NCBI GenBank assembly: GCA_013812805.1
Contig: JACCSV010000331.1
Coordinates: 1-17,864, forward strand
Direction of reading: 5' to 3'
From: Sphingomonas sp.
Lineage (GTDB): Bacteria; Pseudomonadota; Alphaproteobacteria; Sphingomonadales; Sphingomonadaceae
Length of the DNA: 17,864 nucleotides
A model generated the notes under the pieces. The model worked only from the letters and a program-made list of their open reading frames with translations, did no database searches and was not told the DNA's origin. Position numbers and translations under genes: made by a program. Positions 1 to 6,201 of the stretch are shown one piece after another. The first letter of the stretch is position 1. Every line of letters starts with the position of its first letter.

Positions 1-68
1 ACCTCGTCCGGCACCGGCAGCTTCGCCGGCTCCTCGACCATGTCGCCGTCGTCGGGCGATGCGCTCAT
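1..68 (-). CDS. Unknown protein, N-terminal 22 codons only
   Basis: The ATG lies directly after the TGA of the oxidoreductase gene (TGAATG on the minus strand), and the frame stays open to the window edge. The visible residues are acidic and polar (MSASPDDGDMVEEPAKLPVP and on), with no signal peptide and no recognisable domain. An AAGGGAG ribosome-binding site (plus-strand 78-84) sits 9 bases before the ATG, which supports a real start. The zero-base spacing suggests translational coupling to the upstream oxidoreductase gene and perhaps a shared pathway. No function can be assigned from so short a piece. Confidence 0.6.
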   Translation of the reverse strand, partial: MSASPDDGDMVEEPAKLPVPDE

Positions 69-1379
69 TCAGGCAAGCTCCCTTGCTATGTCGTCCGCCA
101 CGGCGGCGGCCTGAACCCTGATATCGGGAACCGCGACGATTTCCCAGAAGGCGCCCTTGGTCAGAGGCCCGACCGCCCAGAGCCGCTCCCCGCCCTCGAC
201 CCGCGAGTCGTCGCCGACCGCCAGGCCAATGCCGAGATCGTCGGCGCGGGCGTACCCACGGCCGAGGAGCTTGCTCAGCAACGGGTCAATCGTCTGTGCG
301 ATCGAATGCAGCGGCCCGGTGCAGTTGAACACATAAGCGACGCGGGAGGCGGCCACATCCGGCTGCGAGCGCTGGCGAATTATCACTTCGGCCAAGCCAT
401 CGATGCTTCGGGACGCCTGCACCCGCCCCGCCACGACCTGCAGCCGCCCCTCGCCGATCATCTCCACCAGCAGCCGCGCTACCTGCGGCGCGATCCGGTG
501 CCGATGGACGTCCCACCACGGGCGAGCGTGGCGAAGGAATCGGCGTTGATCCTTCGCGCCAAGCGATTGCCACAGTGCTTGGCTATGCGGTCGCAGGCTG
601 TCGATCGCGGCGCGCCAGCCGACGTCGGCAGCCCGGCGCCGCAGCCAAAGGAGCAGCGTCGTGACGTTTCCTTTCGGCAGATCTTCGAAAAGCACGGGTG
701 CTGCATCGTAAGCCGCATGGCCGCGCGGAATCAGCCCGCGGCGGGACAGCGCGACGATCTGCCCGCCATGTCCCTGCGCTTCCAGCGACAGGACGACGTC
801 GACCATGGTCAGCCCAGTCCCGACGATCAGCACCGGCGCGTTTGTGGCTGCAACCTCGGCGATCGCCTCGCGCGCGGACGCGGTCCACGGGTTGGAGATC
901 AGCCGGTCGCCTGCCCCGTCGAGCGCGGCGAGACGCCCGGGCGGCTGGTTGCCGACCGCAAGGACCAGCGCATCGGCGCCGACCGGCGCCTGCCCTTCCA
1001 CCCCGATCGTCCAGCCGCGTTCGCCGCGGTCGGCGCGAGACGCGGTGCCTCGGATCAAAGTGACGCAGCCGTTCGCGACCGCTTCATCCAGGATCGAACG
1101 CAGGTAAGCGCCATAGTCGCGCCGCTGCGCGAACGTCGTTTCATCGCCGGTGCGCCTGGCGAAATCCTCACGGACATCCGCCCAGGCGCTCATGCTTCCA
1201 GCGGGCACGTTGAGCAGATGGGCGGGGTCGATCGTGGAATATGCCGTGCCTCGCCCGGCTCGCCCCCCGCCTTCGATGACGACCGAGGCGATGCCTTTGC
1301 GCGCAAGCTGCGCGGCGGTCATTGTTCCCGAAAAACCCGCTCCGATGATCGCGACCGGCCAATGCCGGTCAGATTTCAT
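69..1379 (-). CDS. FAD/NAD(P)-binding oxidoreductase
   Basis: This 436-residue cytosolic flavoprotein resembles the FAD-NAD(P)-binding (Pfam FAD_binding_9-like) group. An N-terminal Rossmann motif GAGFSG (residues 13-18) follows a beta strand and should bind FAD. A second dinucleotide motif, GTGLTMVD (187-194), preceded by APVLIV, should bind NAD(P). The segment LLNVPAGSMSAWA (55-67) is typical of this group. The substrate is unknown. The ATG at 1379 overlaps the end of the DUF6356 gene by 11 bases, and the next gene starts immediately after the stop, so the three are probably one transcript. Family members occur as single oxidoreductases and beside siderophore or amino-acid N-hydroxylation genes; nothing here points to a siderophore pathway. 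Confidence 0.85.
   Translation of the reverse strand: MKSDRHWPVAIIGAGFSGTMTAAQLARKGIASVVIEGGGRAGRGTAYSTIDPAHLLNVPAGSMSAWADVREDFARRTGDETTFAQRRDYGAYLRSILDEAVANGCVTLIRGTASRADRGERGWTIGVEGQAPVGADALVLAVGNQPPGRLAALDGAGDRLISNPWTASAREAIAEVAATNAPVLIVGTGLTMVDVVLSLEAQGHGGQIVALSRRGLIPRGHAAYDAAPVLFEDLPKGNVTTLLLWLRRRAADVGWRAAIDSLRPHSQALWQSLGAKDQRRFLRHARPWWDVHRHRIAPQVARLLVEMIGEGRLQVVAGRVQASRSIDGLAEVIIRQRSQPDVAASRVAYVFNCTGPLHSIAQTIDPLLSKLLGRGYARADDLGIGLAVGDDSRVEGGERLWAVGPLTKGAFWEIVAVPDIRVQAAAVADDIARELA
73..86 (-). promoter_or_regulatory. Ribosome-binding site in a small hairpin loop
   Basis: On the minus strand the sequence is GCAAG-GGAG-CTTGC, a perfect 5-bp stem with a GGAG tetraloop. The loop is the core of the Shine-Dalgarno site of the gene starting at 68. 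The hairpin lies in the last codons of the oxidoreductase gene, so translating ribosomes would open it. Coupled translation is an inference. Confidence 0.35.
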
Positions 1380-1623
1380 ATTCAGGCCAGTCGTTCGGGT
1401 TCGTCGCGCCCGCCCGGCGGCGCATCATATGGTCATACATGCCGGTGATCGTCCGACCCGCGGTTTCGGTGAACAGCCCGGGGATGACTGCATGGACCAG
1501 GCAGGCGGCACCGGCGCCGATCAACTGGCCGCCGATCTTGACCGCGCCCACAGCGTGACCCGCCCAGCTCATTCCGAGGCTGCGGGGGTGATGCGTGAAC
1601 AGGCTGTCGACGAGCTTGGACAT
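1369..1623 (-). CDS. DUF6356 family protein
   Basis: This 84-residue protein matches the DUF6356 pattern known from sphingomonads: LFTHHPRSLGMSW near the N-terminus (8-20), a Gly/Ala-rich hydrophobic stretch (about 24-49) ending in HAVIPGLF, and a basic tail with DHMMRRR. One or two short membrane-associated helices are likely; the function is unknown. An AAAGGA ribosome-binding site stands 6 bases before the ATG. The gene begins 28 bases after the 3' end of tRNA-Arg with no terminator between, and overlaps the oxidoreductase gene downstream by 11 bases. It may therefore be expressed from the tRNA promoter, or from one hidden in the tRNA gene. Confidence 0.85.
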   Translation of the reverse strand: MSKLVDSLFTHHPRSLGMSWAGHAVGAVKIGGQLIGAGAACLVHAVIPGLFTETAGRTITGMYDHMMRRRAGATNPNDWPEYEI

Positions 1624-1651
1624 GATCGGTCCTTTAAACCGTGCAATCGCG

Positions 1652-1728
1652 TGGTGACCCCGACAGGATTCGAACCTGTGGCCCTCAGATTAGGAATCTG
1701 ATGCTCTATCCTGCTGAGCTACGGGGTC
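1652..1728 (-). tRNA. tRNA-Arg, anticodon CCT
   Basis: A full cloverleaf can be drawn by hand: acceptor GACCCCG paired with CGGGGTC, D stem GCTC/GAGC, anticodon stem TCAGA/TCTGA with loop TTCCTAA (anticodon CCT, plus-strand 1692-1694), a five-base variable loop TGGCC, T stem ACAGG/CCTGT with loop TTCGAAT, discriminator A and an encoded CCA end (1652-1654). It reads the AGG codon, which is rare in such high-GC genomes. The gene lies between the amidase and DUF6356 genes on the same strand. No integrase or repeated attachment site lies beside it. Confidence 0.97.
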
Positions 1729-1738
1729 GCCGCCCGTC

Positions 1739-1767
1739 CGAATAGGCATTCGCGCCCGCGGCATCAA
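1739..1767 (-). promoter_or_regulatory. Candidate sigma-70 promoter for tRNA-Arg
   Basis: On the minus strand TTGATG (plus 1762-1767) is followed after exactly 17 bases by TATTCG (1739-1744). The first base of the mature tRNA lies 11 bases further on. The -35 element contains the TGA stop of the amidase gene. Transcripts from here would also run into the DUF6356 and oxidoreductase genes. This is a match by eye to the consensus only. Confidence 0.45.
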
Positions 1768-2591
1768 TGCCGGGCAGCCTCGCCGATCGCTCGCCGGTGG
1801 CTGATCGCGGGGACTCGGCCGCGCACCTCGGCAACCTTCGCCAAGTCGAGCTCGGCGAAACCGACGCCGGTGCCCTCCCCCATGTCGAGCAGCACTTCGC
1901 CCCACGGATCGACCAATAGCGAATGGCCATAGGTGCTGCGCCCGTCCTCGTGAGTGCCGGACTGGGCGGCGGCGACGACAAATACCCCCGCCTCGATCGC
2001 TCGGGCCCGCAGAAGCACGTGCCAGTGCGCCTGGCCGGTCGGCACGGTAAAGGCGGCCGGAACCGCGACCACCTGCGCTCCCGCCCCGGTCAGGCGTTCG
2101 AACAACGCCGGGAAGCGAAGGTCGTAGCAAATCGTCAGGCCGAGTTGCCTGACCGGAGTTCCGGCGACGGTGACCGCTTGCGACCCACCCGCATAGACCG
2201 CGGATTCGCGCCAGCTCTCACCGGTCGGAAGATCGACGTCGAACAAGTGGATCTTGTCGTAGCGGGCGCGGATTTTGCCGTCGGCGTCGATGACGAAGCC
2301 ACGGTTGGCGAGCTTGCCGTCCCCGGCGCGAAGGGCGAGCGAGCCTAGGTGCAGCCACACCCCGTTACGCCTTGCGGCCTCACGGCAAGCAGCGAGCACC
2401 TGATCGTCACCCTCGCTCTCGGCATTGCCCGCCGCCCGCTCCTTGTCGCGGTCAAGCAGACCCGACATTTCGGGCGTGAACAGCATCTCCGCGCCGCCGC
2501 TTGCCGCCGCGTCGATCGCGCTGACCAGCGACGCCGCATTTGCCGCCGGGTCGATCCCGGTGCAGGACTGGAACAGCGCAATCCGGGTCAT
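1764..2591 (-). CDS. Nitrilase-superfamily amidase (Nit1/omega-amidase-like)
   Basis: This 275-residue cytosolic carbon-nitrogen hydrolase shows the full catalytic triad: Glu41 in FTPEMSG, Lys113 in YDKIHLFD and Cys155 in ICYDLRFP. The KIHLFDVD motif and the RARAIEAGVFVVAAAQSG segment are typical of the Nit1/Nit2 branch. Nit1 removes the amide from deaminated glutathione and omega-amidase acts on 2-oxoglutaramate. The glutaredoxin gene directly upstream fits a role in glutathione repair, but the exact substrate cannot be read from sequence. The ATG overlaps the grxC stop by one base (TGATG), a classic re-initiation arrangement. The length is normal for the family. Confidence 0.92.
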   Translation of the reverse strand: MTRIALFQSCTGIDPAANAASLVSAIDAAASGGAEMLFTPEMSGLLDRDKERAAGNAESEGDDQVLAACREAARRNGVWLHLGSLALRAGDGKLANRGFVIDADGKIRARYDKIHLFDVDLPTGESWRESAVYAGGSQAVTVAGTPVRQLGLTICYDLRFPALFERLTGAGAQVVAVPAAFTVPTGQAHWHVLLRARAIEAGVFVVAAAQSGTHEDGRSTYGHSLLVDPWGEVLLDMGEGTGVGFAELDLAKVAEVRGRVPAISHRRAIGEAARH

Positions 2592-2848
2592 CAGGCCTCG
2601 AGCAAGGCGTTAAGCTTCCCGGCATATTCCAGATCCATCAGCTCGCTGCAGCCGCCGATATGGCGCCCGTCGATGAAAATTTGCGGCACCGTGGTGCGGC
2701 CGCCTGCGCGCTGGATCATCTCCTGCCGCTTACCGGCGTCCATATCGATCCCATATTCGGCGAACTGGATGTCCTTGGATTCGAGCAGGCGCTTGGCGCG
2801 GACGCAGTAGGAGCAAAAGGTCTTCGAATAGATTTCGACGGTGGCCAC
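2591..2848 (-). CDS. grxC: Glutaredoxin 3
   Basis: This 85-residue dithiol glutaredoxin uses glutathione to reduce disulfides and mixed disulfides in the cytosol. The active site CSYC is at residues 12-15, followed by the cis-proline motif TVPQIFIDG (53-61) and the GG-C-E glutathione-binding segment (65-69). Length and fold order match bacterial GrxC. The start is GTG, chosen because an AAGGGG ribosome-binding site lies about 8 bases upstream and the preceding comF ends 14 bases before it. It sits between comF and the amidase gene on one transcript. Confidence 0.95.
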   Translation of the reverse strand: MATVEIYSKTFCSYCVRAKRLLESKDIQFAEYGIDMDAGKRQEMIQRAGGRTTVPQIFIDGRHIGGCSELMDLEYAGKLNALLEA

Positions 2849-2862
2849 TCAATTCCCCTTCA

Positions 2863-3606
2863 TCAGTCCAGGTGCGACGGGCGCAGCACGCGCGTCCAGC
2901 TGACCAGCTCCACCCGCTCCGCTCCAGCGCGCTTGAGCGCCCGGGCGCAAGCATTGGCGGTGCTGCCGGTGGTCAGCACGTCATCGACAAGAACGACGGT
3001 GCGACCGCGAAGCTCCGCCTTCGGATTGGCGCGGAAGGCGCCGGCGACGGTCCGCCGCCGCTGCTGCATGCTGAGCCCCTTGAGCGGAGGCGTCGGCTTG
3101 ACCCGCTGCAAGGCGTCGACGGAGAAATCAACCCCGAGGCGGCGCGCCAGCTCGCGGGCGACGATCGCCGACTGGTTGAACCCCCGCCGCCAGATGCGCC
3201 CGCGGTGGAGCGGCACCGGGACCAGCACGGCATTGTCCGGAAGCTGGTCGAGCAACGGAGCCATGAAGCGCGCCATCGTCCGGCCGAGCGCGACCTTGCG
3301 GCCGTATTTGAACTTGAGCGCGATCGATCGGCTGATCTCGCCGTAGGCCGTCGCTGCCCGCGATCGCTGCAGCCGCGGCGGGCGGGCGAGACAGCGGCCG
3401 CAATTGTCGATTTCCGTGCCTTCCAGCGGCAGACCGCACACCGCGCATCCGCCCGAGCCGAGGAATTCGATCTGCGACCAGCACTTGGCGCAGAAGCTGT
3501 CGACCTCGTCGACGATCGCGCCGCAGCCGCCGCAGCGGGGCGGCAAGGCGAAGTCCAGCACGGGCTTCAACAGGCGCAAGACGGCGGCGCGGGCGTGCAT
3601 CCACAT
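2863..3606 (-). CDS. comF: ComF family phosphoribosyltransferase-like protein
   Basis: This 247-residue protein has an N-terminal zinc-ribbon region with four Cys pairs (C25/C28, C39/C42, C54/C57, C69/C72) and a C-terminal type I phosphoribosyltransferase fold whose PRPP loop is VVLVDDVLTTGST (204-216). The family includes ComFC of transformable bacteria and E. coli GntX; in species not known to take up DNA the role is unclear. The frame stays open to 4152, but the upstream part lies opposite the methyltransferase gene and is low-complexity Ser/Arg, so I start at ATG 3606 (MWMHAR). A second ATG two codons later is equally possible. It heads the comF-grxC-amidase group and is divergent from the methyltransferase gene. 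Confidence 0.9.
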   Translation of the reverse strand: MWMHARAAVLRLLKPVLDFALPPRCGGCGAIVDEVDSFCAKCWSQIEFLGSGGCAVCGLPLEGTEIDNCGRCLARPPRLQRSRAATAYGEISRSIALKFKYGRKVALGRTMARFMAPLLDQLPDNAVLVPVPLHRGRIWRRGFNQSAIVARELARRLGVDFSVDALQRVKPTPPLKGLSMQQRRRTVAGAFRANPKAELRGRTVVLVDDVLTTGSTANACARALKRAGAERVELVSWTRVLRPSHLD

Positions 3607-3636
3607 CTTGTCGCGCAGCGATGCGCGTCGCACAAG
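3607..3636. promoter_or_regulatory. Inverted repeat in the comF/methyltransferase divergent gap
   Basis: CGCGCA (3612-3617) and TGCGCG (3622-3627) are perfect arms around a GCGA loop. They are flanked by a second, unevenly spaced pair, CTTGT (3607-3611) and ACAAG (3632-3636). The dyad fills most of the 37 bases between the two divergent starts. It could be an operator or an RNA hairpin, or chance in GC-rich DNA. No clear promoter hexamers were found here. Confidence 0.25.
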
Positions 3637-3643
3637 CTCGGAC

Positions 3644-4369
3644 GTGGTGGCCGAACTGTTCGACGAGGATTTGCGCGCATTGCGGCGGGACCGGGCGTTG
3701 CGCCTCGGTCCGGTTCTATTCGTGCACGAACGGGCATTCGACGATATCCTCGAGCGCCTGGGCGAAGTCAGCCGGAGATTCAGCTCCGCCGTGCTTATCG
3801 GTGATGCCGATTCGGACAAGCTGGAGGAAATTGCCGAGCGCGTGGAAACGGCCGATCTGGATTCTTGTAACTTCGAACCCGGCACTTTTGACTTGTGCAT
3901 CGCCATCGGCACGCTCGACACGGTCAACGACCTACCTGGCGCCTTGCGACGGATCGGCAGCTGGTTGAAGCCGGACAGCCTGCTGATTGGCGCGATTCCG
4001 GGAGGCCACACGCTGCCCCAGCTTCGCGGCGCGATGCGGGCCGCAGACATCGCCGCCGGTGCAGCCTCGCCCCACGTCCATCCGCGGGTGGAAGCCTCAG
4101 CGCTTGGCCACCTGCTTGCCGCCGCCGGCTTCGTCATGCCGGTGGTGGACATCGACCGGGTGCGGGTGGCCTATTCGTCGCTCGCGCAGTTGGTGGCCGA
4201 CTTGCGCGGCATGGGGGTAACCAACATCCTGCGCGCCCGCTCCCGGTCGATCTCGCGCACTGACTGGGCAGCTGCCGAGGCGCATTTCCGCAACGCCGGG
4301 CAAGACGGGCGCACCGTCGAAACCTTCGAAATTCTCCACTTCGCCGCCTGGACCGCAAATCACGGCTGA
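3644..4369 (+). CDS. SAM-methyltransferase-like protein, NDUFAF5-related
   Basis: From a GTG at 3644 this is 241 residues. The order of conserved pieces follows human NDUFAF5 and the BioC relatives: LFVHERAFDDILERL (25-39), TFDLCIAIGTLDTVNDLPGAL (81-101), WLKPDSLLIGAIPGG (107-121), then SPHVHP and GMGVTNI. NDUFAF5 hydroxylates an arginine of a complex I subunit, so an assembly-factor role is possible. The usual glycine-rich SAM motif I (DLGCGRG in NDUFAF5) is replaced by SAVLIGDADSDKL (48-60), so SAM binding is doubtful. The frame opens further upstream, but that part lies opposite comF. GTG 3647 or TTG 3608 are alternative starts, and no strong ribosome-binding site decides between them. Confidence 0.85.
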   Translation: MVAELFDEDLRALRRDRALRLGPVLFVHERAFDDILERLGEVSRRFSSAVLIGDADSDKLEEIAERVETADLDSCNFEPGTFDLCIAIGTLDTVNDLPGALRRIGSWLKPDSLLIGAIPGGHTLPQLRGAMRAADIAAGAASPHVHPRVEASALGHLLAAAGFVMPVVDIDRVRVAYSSLAQLVADLRGMGVTNILRARSRSISRTDWAAAEAHFRNAGQDGRTVETFEILHFAAWTANHG

Positions 4370-4375
4370 GGCCGC

Positions 4376-4406
4376 GTTAACCGCTTGCATGGCAATTTTC
4401 GTTAAT
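4376..4406 (+). promoter_or_regulatory. Two GTTAA elements upstream of the pilin gene
   Basis: GTTAAC (4376-4381) and GTTAAT (4401-4406) lie in the 86-base gap before the pilin gene. TTAA(C) is the half-site of the alphaproteobacterial regulator CtrA, which controls pilA in Caulobacter. The 21-base spacing is not the canonical TTAA-N7-TTAA, so these could only be separate half-sites. The rest of the gap shows nothing else I can name except the ribosome-binding site at its right end. Confidence 0.2.
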
Positions 4407-4444
4407 CGCTTCCCGCTACGTTGGCCCCCGTGGACGTGGACCAG

Positions 4445-4450
4445 AGGAGG
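4445..4450 (+). promoter_or_regulatory. Ribosome-binding site of the pilin gene
   Basis: AGGAGG is a perfect Shine-Dalgarno sequence 5 bases before the GTG at 4456. An ATG at 4451 in another frame is too close and ends after seven codons, so the GTG is the likely start. Confidence 0.7.
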
Positions 4451-4455
4451 ATGGC

Positions 4456-4638
4456 GTGGATGCTATCCGATTGAAGCTGTGCAGGCTGCTCGCCGACCGG
4501 CGAGGGGCGACGGCGATCGAGTATGCATTGATCGCCGCGTTGATCGTCATCGCCATGATTGGCGGCCTCGCCGCGCTGGGCGGCGGCACCGGGGGAATGT
4601 GGACGGAGCTCAGTGCGAAAGTGACGGGCGCCGCCTGA
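4456..4638 (+). CDS. Flp family type IVb pilin
   Basis: This 60-residue class IVb prepilin has a short basic leader ending in RRG (15-17), then ATAIEYALIAALIVIAMIGG (18-37), with the Glu/Tyr pair at mature positions 5 and 6 that defines Flp pilins and the hydrophobic helix that packs the fibre core. The tail is short and Gly-rich. A prepilin peptidase (CpaA/TadV type) would cut after Gly17, and the Tad/Cpa machine would assemble the subunits for surface attachment. None of those genes is in the window, so this is an orphan pilin gene here. It lies between the methyltransferase-like gene and the convergent M48 gene. Confidence 0.9.
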   Translation: MDAIRLKLCRLLADRRGATAIEYALIAALIVIAMIGGLAALGGGTGGMWTELSAKVTGAA

Positions 4639-4642
4639 GTTG

Positions 4643-4662
4643 CGGCGGACTCAGCTCCGCCG
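4643..4662. terminator. Possible hairpin between convergent pilin and M48 genes
   Basis: CGGCGGA (4643-4649) and TCCGCCG (4656-4662) form a perfect 7-bp stem with a 6-base loop. It covers the 12-base convergent gap and the last codons of the M48 gene. No run of T follows on either strand, so an intrinsic terminator is only possible. Confidence 0.3.
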
Positions 4663-6117
4663 AACTCCGTGAACGACGAGCTTAACCTTCTGGCCAGGCC
4701 GCAGCGGCGCGCCGGGAGCGAGGCCATTGAGCGCCAGGAAACGCTCGAGCCTGAAGTCGCGATATGCCATCCGGCCCGCTAGCGACTGCACTGTGTCGCG
4801 CGCCCCGACAGTGACCACATCGATGACGCGCGGCCGGATTTGCGCGGCTTCGGCCGGCGACAGCTTCCGGATCGACTGCACCATCGGCCAGAACGGTCCG
4901 ATACCGTTGCCACCTGCGGTTAGCAGCACGAAGTGGTAAATCGTGCCCGGCGCCCACTGGTAGGCGACGATGCTCGCATCGACATATCCCGACCTCGATT
5001 GCGCACGAAGCGTGGTGAAGGCCGCCGGGATGCCGTTGATCATCCGCCGCTGGATTTGCGCCGGATACAGCTGCTGGCGGGTGAACTCGCCAAGCACGCC
5101 GCCGACGTAGCTCTCGAGCGAGCCATTGTAGCGGCCACCGCTGAACTCGGCCTGCCCGGCCGAGCCTTTGATCGACACCGCGCGGGTACCGTTCTGCATC
5201 AGATAGCCCACCGGCACGGTGAAATGCATGCCCAGGTCGGGGTGAGCGAAGGTACGGCCGTCGATCACGCCCTGCTCGGGGTCGTCGTCGACATAGACGC
5301 CCTCGAGCTGGGCGAGGAACTGGTCGCGATTGAGTGTCCCGGTGCCGAGACGCCCGGTGGCGCGGGCTTCGGCGTAGGTACGCTGGATCCGGTTCTGGTT
5401 GAGCGGGTGCGTGCTGGCCCATTCCGGAAGCTGGCGGTTCGTCTGACCCTGGACCCGCGCCTCGAGCGCTGTCTGCCGGCCGATTGCGGCGAGGATCCCC
5501 GGCGCTCCCGCCGGATCGTAGCCGGCGCCGATAAGGTAGCGGATGCCGAGCGCGTCGGACTGATGTTCCTGCTCGCGCGAAAAGCCAAGCGTCTGCAGGG
5601 CCGCCGAAAGCTGGCTGCGCTGCGCGATGGCATTGCCAAAGCTTCCGCCGACGATACTTCCAAAGATTCTGGCGGCGAGCGCACTCTGGCTGTTGCGTCG
5701 GGCGATCGCTTCGCGCTGCTGCGCGTGCTGGGCGGCGATGTGCGCCGCTTCGTGCCCAAGGGCGAAGGCGAGCTCGGACTCATTGTCCATCAGCCCCATC
5801 AGCTGGCGGGTGATGTAGACGTAGCCGCCGGGCACGGTGAAGGCATTCTCGACGGCGGAGTTAAGGACCGTGAAGCGGAAGGACGCCCCGGGGTTGTAGA
5901 TCCCCGATTGCGCCGCGACCCGCTGGCCCACCGAGTTGACGTAGCCAGCGCGCGGTCCGGTCTCGGCGCCGCCGAACTCGGCGATGAACTGCGGATGCTG
6001 CCGCTGCGCCTCGGCGACGTAGCGCGGGTCGATCGACCGGCCCGGATATTGCGCCGTCAGTGCGGTCGATGCCGCCACAACGGTGGCCGCGGTCAGAAAC
6101 AGGACTGCTTTACGCAT
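4651..6117 (-). CDS. Exported M48 family metalloprotease with LysM-like C-terminus
   Basis: This 488-residue protein carries a Sec signal peptide (about 1-22, cut near ALTA/QYPG) and so acts in the periplasm. The M48 zinc site is HEAAH (122-126), with the third ligand probably Glu184 in REQEHQSDALG. PGGYVYITRQLM (96-107) and STHP (235-238) are further family motifs shared with BepA/YfgC, which clears misfolded outer-membrane proteins. BepA carries C-terminal TPRs, whereas here there is a middle domain of unknown type and a LysM-like segment (about 434-482, DTVQSLAGRM to RPGQKVKLVV) that may bind peptidoglycan. The ATG has a GAGGCG site close upstream. It follows accA by 84 bases, a gap in which I see no feature. 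Confidence 0.92.
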   Translation of the reverse strand: MRKAVLFLTAATVVAASTALTAQYPGRSIDPRYVAEAQRQHPQFIAEFGGAETGPRAGYVNSVGQRVAAQSGIYNPGASFRFTVLNSAVENAFTVPGGYVYITRQLMGLMDNESELAFALGHEAAHIAAQHAQQREAIARRNSQSALAARIFGSIVGGSFGNAIAQRSQLSAALQTLGFSREQEHQSDALGIRYLIGAGYDPAGAPGILAAIGRQTALEARVQGQTNRQLPEWASTHPLNQNRIQRTYAEARATGRLGTGTLNRDQFLAQLEGVYVDDDPEQGVIDGRTFAHPDLGMHFTVPVGYLMQNGTRAVSIKGSAGQAEFSGGRYNGSLESYVGGVLGEFTRQQLYPAQIQRRMINGIPAAFTTLRAQSRSGYVDASIVAYQWAPGTIYHFVLLTAGGNGIGPFWPMVQSIRKLSPAEAAQIRPRVIDVVTVGARDTVQSLAGRMAYRDFRLERFLALNGLAPGAPLRPGQKVKLVVHGVRRS

Positions 6118-6201
6118 CGCCTCGGGCCTCGTTCGTTACAGGCGGGAAAATTGGCGCCGCGCCGTTGAACGGGACATGACTGCCACCCATTCCGGCGAAG
6201 A

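Noticed and set aside
306..1448. Plus-strand open frame (380 codons) opposite the FAD oxidoreductase
   Set aside because: The opposite strand carries two dinucleotide-binding motifs and normal codon structure; this frame has no recognisable feature.
1652..1728. tRNA gene as an integration site for a mobile element
   Set aside because: No integrase, direct repeat of the tRNA 3' end or foreign-looking gene lies beside it; xerD is 5 kb away and is the housekeeping type.
4451..4474. Seven-codon upstream frame (ATG at 4451) overlapping the pilin start
   Set aside because: The ATG is only zero bases from the AGGAGG site, too close for efficient initiation, and such a short frame is likely by chance.
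4933..6168. Plus-strand open frame (411 codons) opposite the M48 protease
   Set aside because: It is antisense to a gene with intact HEAAH and signal peptide, and the product is low-complexity Arg/Gly/Ala without motifs.
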